From: Siphonodentalium dalli
Taxonomy: Eukaryota; Mollusca; Scaphopoda; Gadilida; Siphonodentaliidae
Assembly (NCBI GenBank): GCA_032622095.1
Contig: CP136063.1
Coordinates: forward strand, 93,413,980-93,477,979
DNA length: 64,000 bases
Reading direction: 5' to 3'
In this document: positions 57,882 to 64,000 of the stretch, in pieces
How positions within the stretch are numbered: the first letter of the stretch is position 1
Layout of the letters: every line of letters begins with the position of its first letter
Notes under the pieces: generated by a model
What the model was told of the DNA's origin: nothing
Databases searched by the model: none
What the model saw: only the letters and a program-made list of their open reading frames with translations
Position numbers and translations under genes: made by a program

Positions 57882-58279
57882 TTAATCAAATATATCGAGA
57901 GATCGTTTTGATTTCTTTACAGGCGTTTTAATGGACTTACTTCTAACTCGTTTGCGAGAAGAATGATTTTTCAAAGGTCGCGATGATCTATTTATGCCAT
58001 GTGGTGTTGATATTTTCTTTATTGTTTCCCTTCCAAAAGATTTCAATGCTTCTTTACCTTGTTTCAAAAATACTTCTTTTGGACTTTTACCACGATGAAT
58101 GATATCTTCGACTGCAGCAAGTCCTCGACTGCAGCAAGTCCATGCTTGAATACTTGTTGTTTAGCAATCTGACCAATAGGTCTTAGAAACGGTATTACTG
58201 TTCTCATTGCAGATTTGAATAGTGAACCAATTCCATTTCCATACTGTCTAGACACACCTCTATACACGGGAATCATCAT
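57882..58279 (-). pseudogene. Polinton small basic virion-type protein, frameshifted
   Basis: ATG at 58277-58279. It starts IPVYRGVSRQYGNGIGSLF, continues with a hydrophobic/basic segment (MRTVIPFLRPIGQ) and ends in a Lys/Arg-rich tail (KKSKRSLDIFD, stop 57882-57884). A start of the form IPV-G---GxGIGxLF followed by an Ala/Lys tail is common to proteins beside F54H12.2-like genes, and a likeness to adenovirus core/minor proteins has been suggested for similar ones. The frame breaks at a 17-bp direct duplication (about 58108-58142, unit TCGACTGCAGCAAGTCC). Both halves are otherwise open. Confidence 0.72.
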
Positions 58280-58410
58280 AAATACAAATTACTTCGGCGT
58301 CGGAATTGCAACTTTACCATAGACTTTCCACCAATAAACTGAATTGGTTTGCCAGTATCGCCAGTTATATATACATTTATGGTATCAAAGCTGACGGACG
58401 GTGCCGGTAA
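58276..58410 (-). pseudogene. 3' end of a Polinton minor-capsid (penton-like) gene
   Basis: A ~44-codon open stretch reads SFDTINVYITGDTGKPIQF and KSMVKLQFRRRSNLYL, then TGA (58276-58278) overlapping the next ATG as ATGA. This is the usual C-terminal form of the protein whose N-terminus is at 60554-60802. An in-frame stop at 58411-58413 and unrelated sequence follow upstream, so the gene was split. Confidence 0.65.
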
Positions 58411-60553
58411 TCACAGTGACAACACAGCTCGTATGTTAACCCTTTAAGGCTCGTTATACTAATTAATTTGCAGTCAGCTGCTTAGATATGTCTTCATAAG
58501 CAATGTATATCACGTTTCAAATTTCATTTTGTTAATTTTAAAATTTAATTAAATTTTTTTTGTTTTTACATTTTTAGATCCTCAGTCCAGCCTAATATAC
58601 ACCATAAAACTGTCTTTTTCATAGGCAAGTTTATAATTTTAAATTTTAAATTCAAAGTTTAACTTTAAAAAAAATTTAATTAAATTTTTATGATTTTTTT
58701 TAAAACCTGAATCTGAAATGATAAATAAACGAAATTCAAAGTTTTAAAACCTAACTTACATTTAAAAAGGAAGACAGGTAGCAAGACACTCTTTTTAGGT
58801 ATGGTAACTGGTAGCAAACTAATCTTCAGAGTTTTCTCCGCCTAAACTCAGCTATAATATTTTGGTCGGCATCTATGAACCGACAAAATAGGAACCAAAC
58901 AAATATACCGTGCCAGTATAAGAAGTATTAAATAGTTTGCCGATGACTGTGAATATCCGAACCGCACCCACACCCATGTCTGGTAAATTGATAATAAATC
59001 AAAGTTCCCGTGGATATATTTTCGATTGGAAAACGGCTATATGTCGGGAGAATATAGCTCTATAATATCCGATAAATAGAATCATATGATGTGACTTAAT
59101 ATTTCAAGATATAACGGTTTCAAAGTGAAACGTTCTGACAGCCACGCGGGCCTTGTGTATAAGAAGTATTAAATAGTTTGCCGATGACTGTGAATATCCG
59201 AACCGCACCCACACCCAGGTCTGGTAAATTGAAAATAAATCAAAGTTCCCGTGCATATATTTTCGATTGGAAAACGGCTATATGTCGGGAGAATATAGCT
59301 CTATCATATCCAATAAATAGAATCATATGCTGTGACTTAATATTTCAAGATATAACGGTTTCAAAGTGAAACGTTCTCACAGCCACGCGGGCCTTGTGTA
59401 TAAGTATTAAATAGTTTGCCGATGACTGTGAATATCCGAACCGCACCCACACCCAGGTCTGGTAAATTAAAAATAAATGAAAGTTCCCGTGGATATATTT
59501 TCGATTGGAAAACGGCTATATGTCGGGAGAATATAGCTCTATAATATCCAATAAATAGAATCATATGCTGTGACTTAATATTTCAAGATATAACGGTTTC
59601 AAAGTGAAACGTTCTGACAGCCACGCGAGCCTTGTGTATAAGAAGTATTAAATAGTTTGCCGATGACTGTGAATATCCGAACCGCACCCACACCCAGGTC
59701 TGGTAAATTGAAAATAAATCAAAGTTCCCGTGCATATATTTTCGATTGGAAAACGGCTATATGTCGGGAGAATATAGCTCTATAATATCCAATAAAGATA
59801 TTCATATAGGTTGACTAAATATTTCACGATATAGCGGTTTCGGAGTGAAGCATTCTGGGCAGCCGCGCGAGCCTTTGGTATAATAAGTCTGTCCGTACCC
59901 ACACCCAGCATTTCGTTCTCGCTCCATTAAAAAAGAAGTCCGTGTGACAGGCTAATTACCTTACGCCATGTTAAAAATAGCTTTACCAGGCCCAGTCCGT
60001 CGGCGGTAGATCAAAGGTTATGTCGCCGCAGTCTGCTGTCTGGCATGTGGGTAAGTTACGTAATCATGTGACACATCGAAAAATAAGCTGATACTATATA
60101 TCGCATTTTTTTTATTTCATTAAACTTCAGCTTTTGACAAAAACGAAATGTACCAAGTATATAATTGGAATCCGCGGTTGTGGTTTGAGACTTCAATGGC
60201 TCGAATCCGTTGATAAATACGGAAATTACCCATGTACATGTATAAATAAAAATATAATCTACACCCGAAATTAGAAAGAACTGAATTCATACAATTAGCG
60301 ATAAAAACATGTTCATGCACGATCGTTTTCGCATTGTTTATAGGAAATACATGGTTTTGGGTTCCGTTTGCATTGAACGAACTAAAGCGTTAAATTGTCA
60401 TTTTGGAAACTAATTGAATTATATTTTGCTGATTTTCTAAAAAATATAATTCGTTTGATAACTTTGTTTTGCTGCGTCATAATTGTTTTTATCGTTTTAT
60501 TGGCTAATTGCAATTCTGTTTTTCCTTTAAAAGTAACAATACAATTTAACATT
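58411..60553. other. 2.1-kb insertion or replacement inside the Polinton gene
   Basis: Unrelated AT-rich DNA separates the 5' and 3' parts of the penton-like gene. It holds T/A homopolymers (58520-58720), four ~240-bp tandem units (58918-59885) and no gene. The central part of the interrupted gene is missing, so this is replacement rather than clean insertion. No terminal repeats or target duplication were recognised. Confidence 0.65.
58918..59885 (+). repeat. four ~240-bp tandem units
   Basis: Each unit starts AAGTATTAAATAGTTTGCCG, then GTGAATATCCGAACCGCACC, a TTTTCGATTGGAAAACGGC phrase and CACGCGGGCCTTGTGTAT. The first three are nearly identical and the fourth diverges at its right end. 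Confidence 0.92.
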
Positions 60554-60802
60554 TTATACATCGAATAATAAACGGTGATTAATTAAAATTCTTGGAACAG
60601 AAGTTTTTATTTTTATTTTGCAGGCATCTCCAATAATGTTGTATGTTTCTGATGGTACAATTAGTTCAACCATTGCAACTTCCCAAAGCTCTTTATCAAT
60701 ATGTATGGTTTTTGGTAATTTCACTGTTAAACAACATTGTGAGTTGGCTGGGTAAAGTGACATTGAACTATCACTCATGAGAGTTATGTAGAATGAATTC
60801 AT
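60554..60802 (-). pseudogene. 5' end of a Polinton minor-capsid (penton-like) gene
   Basis: ATG at 60800-60802 overlaps the preceding TGA by four bases (ATGA). About 70 codons match the family start: FYITLMSDSSMSLYP, then a PANSQCCLTVKLPKTI phrase, then ELWEVAMVELIVPSETYNI. The reading then leaves the family pattern and stops at 60554. The rest is missing apart from the fragment at 58276-58410. Penton or minor-capsid identity is inferred. Confidence 0.7.
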
Positions 60803-61056
60803 TTTTTCTCAGTATTTTTCAATAATTTCAGTCCAGGTGTTGGTAGACTATAACCTAGAGAACTACTTAGAAGAATAAGCCACAATTCTTTGTTTGCGCT
60901 CTGGATTCTAATGTGTACAATAGATGTAATTATTATGATATAAATAATAATTATCTGCGTGAGGTAGGTGACTTGGTTCTTAGCAACTTTTTCACCACAG
61001 AACTTAAATTGTGATGGTTCATCGAGATTAATTGAATCTGAATGATTTTCCAACAT
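60799..61056 (-). CDS. Polinton small membrane protein
   Basis: 85 codons, intact. A short N-terminus with SQFKFCGEKVAKNQV is followed by two hydrophobic segments: YLTQIIIIYIIIITSIVHI, then LWLILLSSSLGYSLPTPGL. The order CG-x-V, Tyr-rich helix, LW--LLSS-LGY-LP-P is a conserved small protein next to integrase and F54H12.2-like genes. Role unknown, likely membrane-bound. It starts 13 nt after the integrase stop and overlaps the next gene by ATGA. Confidence 0.75.
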   Translation of the reverse strand: MLENHSDSINLDEPSQFKFCGEKVAKNQVTYLTQIIIIYIIIITSIVHIRIQSANKELWLILLSSSLGYSLPTPGLKLLKNTEKK

Positions 61057-61069
61057 GGTAAATTCTGTT

Positions 61070-62524
61070 TTATACTAAATTTGAAGCTGGGATCCAACTG
61101 TCTAACTTTTTTGGATATCCAAGCCAATGAACTTTAATTTCTTTTACTGTTTTACCATCCACTCTTCTCGTTCTTTTATCAATAACTGATTCTATTTCAT
61201 ACACCTTACTGTCTTTTATATGCTGGATTTCATGTTTGTAGAATGATCCATCAATCTCTTCACCATCAAGATCAGAAACTTTGTATGTTACTGGATTAGT
61301 TTTACAAATTTTATCAACTTTGAAAATTTCACGAGTCCAGTTTGGTAAATAACCCTTTTCAAATGTTCTTTTGGTTTTGTTGATACGAACCAAGTCACCC
61401 ACTTTCAGTGTAGATTTTCCTTTTTTATTCCCTGTTCCATATAGATTTTTGGAAATTTCAGCTTCAGTTTTCAAAGTAACTGCCGACGGTTTCGATTTTA
61501 TGCTGCGGTGATAACTGTAAGAATCGACTAGGAGCTGTAAAACATCAATATATCTTGAAGTTTTATTGTGTGTGAAATACTTCCACATACGAGTTTTTAA
61601 AGTTCTTTGAAATTGTTCGACAATACTTGCTTTAGTCTCTGGATTCTCAGTTGTGAAGAAATGAATGTTTTCTGATCGCAGAAATTTCAAAAACTTTTCA
61701 TTTTTGAATTCAGAACCTTTATCAGCTTGAAACGACTTTGGTTTACGTTTTGAAGATTTCAAAATTTTCCTGAATGATTCGATCAAAGTTTGTCCAGATT
61801 TATCGTGGATTGGCACTACCCACGCAAATTTTGAAAAAACGTCTATCACACACAACAGATATCTGTAATTATCATTATGTTTTTTCAAATTCTGAAGATC
61901 AGCTAAATCTGCCTGCCATTGAATATCAATCCCAGCCACAATAGTATTTCTACGTTGGAATTTTCGAATTATTGGTTTGTGTAAAGTATATGTCGACTGA
62001 CCTTGCAACCATTTCTTCACATCTATGAGTTTAATTTTTTTATTTTGCTTTTTCGCTTCATCAAAAAGCTTCTTTACACCGCCATAACTTCCAACTTTCT
62101 TCGGATTATAGAAAATTTTAGATAACTGTTCATCTAGTATGGATCCCATTGTGTTTTTTTCTGTTTTAATACCCTTTGGTGTCAACCTATCTGCTATTTT
62201 AGTTTTTGAATGTCTTGCTTTTATACCTTTCATTGGTGTGAATCGATGAGAATCAAATCGTTTTGGTGTTATGCTTTGTACCTGAGTTTCAAAATCATCA
62301 TCTGAATCATCTTTCAAATGTTTTTTAATCCAAAGCCAGCGGTTTCTGTTCCCTACAAAATCTTGAGGTACATTAAGCTCGCTCAATCCTTGTGAAAAGG
62401 TTTGCCAACCTGTTGGTTCGAAACCTTTTCTTTGTCGTACAATATCATTGAGGAGATCAACAATATTTGATCCTCTAATAACTTTTTCACCATATTTTAA
62501 TTGTCCATGTTCATCAAACTTCAT
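61070..62524 (-). CDS. Polinton integrase with chromodomain (F54H12.3-like), fused to an upstream conserved module
   Basis: 484 codons, intact. The DDE integrase inserts the element's DNA into host chromosomes. Residues 1 to about 65 (GSNIVDLLNDIVRQRKGF, then ELNVPQDFVGN) belong to a small conserved protein that is normally separate. From about 130 comes the integrase: SYGGVKKLFDEAKKQ, a WLQGQSTYTLHKP phrase, then catalytic Asp206 (QWQADLADL), Asp268 (FQADKGSEF) and Glu303 (ASIVEQFQR). Residues about 442-484 are a chromodomain (YEIESVIDKR, KVHWLGYPKKLDSWIP), a targeting module typical of Polinton integrases. The 5' neighbour joins it in frame across one TAA. Confidence 0.92.
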   Translation of the reverse strand: MKFDEHGQLKYGEKVIRGSNIVDLLNDIVRQRKGFEPTGWQTFSQGLSELNVPQDFVGNRNRWLWIKKHLKDDSDDDFETQVQSITPKRFDSHRFTPMKGIKARHSKTKIADRLTPKGIKTEKNTMGSILDEQLSKIFYNPKKVGSYGGVKKLFDEAKKQNKKIKLIDVKKWLQGQSTYTLHKPIIRKFQRRNTIVAGIDIQWQADLADLQNLKKHNDNYRYLLCVIDVFSKFAWVVPIHDKSGQTLIESFRKILKSSKRKPKSFQADKGSEFKNEKFLKFLRSENIHFFTTENPETKASIVEQFQRTLKTRMWKYFTHNKTSRYIDVLQLLVDSYSYHRSIKSKPSAVTLKTEAEISKNLYGTGNKKGKSTLKVGDLVRINKTKRTFEKGYLPNWTREIFKVDKICKTNPVTYKVSDLDGEEIDGSFYKHEIQHIKDSKVYEIESVIDKRTRRVDGKTVKEIKVHWLGYPKKLDSWIPASNLV

Positions 62525-62545
62525 TTGTGGATGTTTTGAAATCAG

Positions 62546-62872
62546 TTATAAAAGTTGTTCAGCTCTTTTTCTCATCTTTAACGGAATACTTTCTATCACA
62601 TCCTTATGATGATGATTAAATGGTTCTGTTTTCGGGGTTGAAATAGCTCTAACTGATTTTTGAGAAGTTTTCAATTTGTGTAAAGTTGTACCATATAATT
62701 GAACCTTCTCAGATTCTGACAAATTTTGATCAGAAACTGAATTAAATTCTCTGCTTAGTTTTGAAACATTCGTAATTTCAGGATTAGGTGGTAATTTCGG
62801 ATTAGTTAGACTCATTCTCCATTTTTTAATGTCATCCAACATTTTGAAGGGAACAGCGACCATTTTCTTCAT
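62546..62872 (-). pseudogene. Polinton conserved protein, N-terminal part, in-frame TAA
   Basis: 108 codons from ATG 62870-62872 to TAA 62546-62548. The start KKMVAVPFKMLDD and the phrase LSESEKVQLYGTTLHKL match a small family protein that usually continues through SIPLKMRKRAEQLL into the GSNIVDLLND segment. Here TAA interrupts. The same frame reopens at once and after seven codons becomes the start of the 61070-62524 reading frame. Unless the stop is read through, the family protein is cut in two. Confidence 0.75.
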
Positions 62873-62874
62873 GT

Positions 62875-63217
62875 TTAACCGCGAAGTATTCCAGCGACTG
62901 CTTTACCAAGCAACGGTGCTAGCATAAGAAGTGGTAAAAAACCTCCTTTCTGGTTTAAAATTTTTTTTTTTTCGTTTCAAAGATGTTGATTTACTTGCAA
63001 GTTCTCTGAGGTGTCTACACCTCGGACGAAGTTTGCGTTTCTGAGCTTCTGTTAGTTTTACATTGCCTTTTAAAATATTTGTACAGCATTCTGACATGCA
63101 ATCAATCACTCTCTTTGGGGCAACTTTTATCATTTTTTTCCGAAAATGAGCTGGTGCCTGATACATAGCCATTACAAAACTACCATATTTTTTAATCAGT
63201 GGAGTTTTTTTCGCCAT
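62875..63217 (-). pseudogene. Polinton small basic protein (GGFLP tail), frameshifted
   Basis: ATG 63215-63217. It encodes KYGSFVMAMYQAPAHFRKK, a CSECC-like cluster (MSECCTNILKGNVKLTE) and a basic run (LKRKKK). After a 12-T run (62961-62972) the reading frame leaves the family. In another frame the expected Gly/Phe-Leu-Pro hydrophobic tail continues to TAA 62875-62877, two bases before the next ATG. The break is therefore a homopolymer length change, real or a sequencing error. Role unknown; packaging or membrane association is possible. Confidence 0.7.
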
Positions 63218-63253
63218 CTTTACTCTTCATCAGTTGAATGTCAAATGACTGAA

Positions 63254-63820
63254 TTACTTTTTACTTTTACGTTTATTAAAATTACGATCAAATGCCATCA
63301 AAGCTAATTTCGATGGGTTTGAAAGATTCATAATTTTTGAGTATCGTTGAACCAACGGGTAATGTTCTGCTTCTTGAATTGATGGAATTGGTTGCGGACC
63401 ATTATCGTTGAGTGGTTGAAATCTAGCAAATATAGAATTTAATCCAGTAGAATTTACTCTAGCTGGAGTAGTTCGCTGTGCAATTGTAGAATTTACTCTG
63501 ACTGGACTAGCTTGCTGTGCAATCGTAGAATTTACTTGAGTATCATTTACTCTATTTGATCTAACTCGTGCAATTGATTTATTTTCTTTTTGTCTGAGAA
63601 GACTTCTGATCAAAACTCCACCGAGAAAACCACCTCCACCAGTTTTTAAAAGTATTTTCTTTTTTGAATCGATATGAGTTCTACTGTCAGCTATTTTCTT
63701 CAGCTCTTTTTTGTGTTTTTGCAGGAATGTTCGTGTCTGCTTTGGAAGCTTTAAGTGATCATCAAGTATTAATTTAGCGATAGTCGAAAATACATTGAAG
63801 ACTGCTTCATGCGACTCCAT
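63254..63820 (-). CDS. Polinton conserved protein with GGGGFLGG motif
   Basis: ATG at 63818-63820 (MESHEAVF) is preferred over an upstream GTG. About 188 codons. Residues from about 20 carry LKLPKQTRTFLQKHKKELK, then KKKILLKTGGGGFLGG and a basic segment. A central stretch has three repeats of VNSTIAQ-type sequence, then PLVQRYSKIMN and a Lys-rich end. Layout KKK-L-----GGFLxx resembles the neighbouring gene at 62875-63217, so the two may be paralogues. It is the first gene of the minus-strand run in this window. Confidence 0.6.
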   Translation of the reverse strand: MESHEAVFNVFSTIAKLILDDHLKLPKQTRTFLQKHKKELKKIADSRTHIDSKKKILLKTGGGGFLGGVLIRSLLRQKENKSIARVRSNRVNDTQVNSTIAQQASPVRVNSTIAQRTTPARVNSTGLNSIFARFQPLNDNGPQPIPSIQEAEHYPLVQRYSKIMNLSNPSKLALMAFDRNFNKRKSKK

Positions 63821-63855
63821 GATTGGAAATGAAATATTATGTTGATACACTTATC

Positions 63856-63863
63856 TTTATACC
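63856..63863 (-). promoter_or_regulatory. possible TATA box for the Polinton minus-strand genes
   Basis: On the minus strand TATAAAGA lies about 36-43 bp upstream of the ATG at 63820. It is well placed to start transcription just before the first gene. Sequence inference only. Confidence 0.4.
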
Positions 63864-64000
63864 GATGAATATATTACCGCACCTCGATCGTCATTTGTGA
63901 GCCAGCGATGGAAAATATCAGTTCTAAGTCTCAACGATTTATCCGTTTTAGGGTGAAAATCGAGTAGTAAATAACCATGATTGGTTGAAGTTGCATCATC
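63864..64000. other. right edge, unassigned
   Basis: No gene can be supported. A short plus-strand reading starting ATGGAAAATATCAG stops after about 20 codons. The element probably continues beyond the window. Confidence 0.4.

Larger units (their letters stand above)
55598..64000 (-). mobile_element. Polinton/Maverick element, partial
   Basis: A cluster of minus-strand genes with four-base ATGA overlaps or spacers of only a few bases: retrovirus-type integrase with chromodomain, adenain-like protease, F54H12.2-like capsid-type protein, minor-capsid-like proteins and small conserved proteins. This set is characteristic of Polinton/Maverick self-synthesising DNA elements related to virus lineages. 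DNA polymerase B and packaging ATPase were not found and may lie to the right. Lesions in at least six genes indicate a recently inactivated copy. Its limits are unknown on both sides. Confidence 0.88.

Overview
The window looks like a non-coding-rich stretch of an animal nuclear genome, most likely a marine invertebrate. A spiralian such as a mollusc or brachiopod is a guess from the repeat content, not a proof. Evidence for an animal: AT-rich DNA, GT-AG introns, one multi-exon vertebrate-type gene, hAT, Helitron, TTAA-type and LTR elements, and a Polinton/Maverick whose genes resemble those annotated in invertebrates as F54H12.2-like and F54H12.3-like. No bacterial operon, rRNA, tRNA or CRISPR array was found. 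Layout: 1-8720 is gene-poor repeat DNA with a Helitron 3' end and a MITE. 8721-28270 is one ~9.77 kb segment present twice in direct tandem and nearly identical (about eight differences seen by eye). Each copy holds two Helitron-like ends, a hAT-type MITE with an 8-bp target duplication, a broken LTR-retrotransposon pol, a TTAA-flanked MITE and other repeats. 28519-30113 is a small hAT element with a BED zinc-finger coding remnant. 31600-32101 is another Helitron 3' end, and 32886-34890 is a satellite of about 38 bp. 35510-52980 (minus strand) is the only host gene I can support: eleven exons encoding the DOMON domain, cytochrome b561 core and C-terminal membrane anchor of a FRRS1-like ferric-chelate reductase. 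I built it by eye from splice sites, phases and family resemblance. All eleven exons join in frame to 423 codons plus stop. The 5' end (signal peptide, any Reeler domain) is not found. 53294-54511 holds several palindromic or fold-back sequences. 55598 to the right edge is part of a Polinton/Maverick on the minus strand with protease, capsid-like, minor-capsid-like, small membrane, integrase and small conserved genes packed head to tail. Several are broken by in-frame stops, frameshifts and a 2.1 kb insertion. Its DNA polymerase B, ATPase and at least one terminal repeat lie outside the window or are absent. Most notable: almost every intron of the FRRS1-like gene carries its own tandem array, and several arrays are built from, or directly abut, the gene's own splice junctions (exon 6 donor, exon 3 acceptor plus exon start, exon 9 acceptor, exon 4 donor, exon 6 acceptor, exon 7 end plus donor). 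This suggests repeated local amplification seeded at exon-intron boundaries. The second point of interest is the Polinton, whose mix of intact integrase and protease with a few clean lesions suggests recent death or assembly error.
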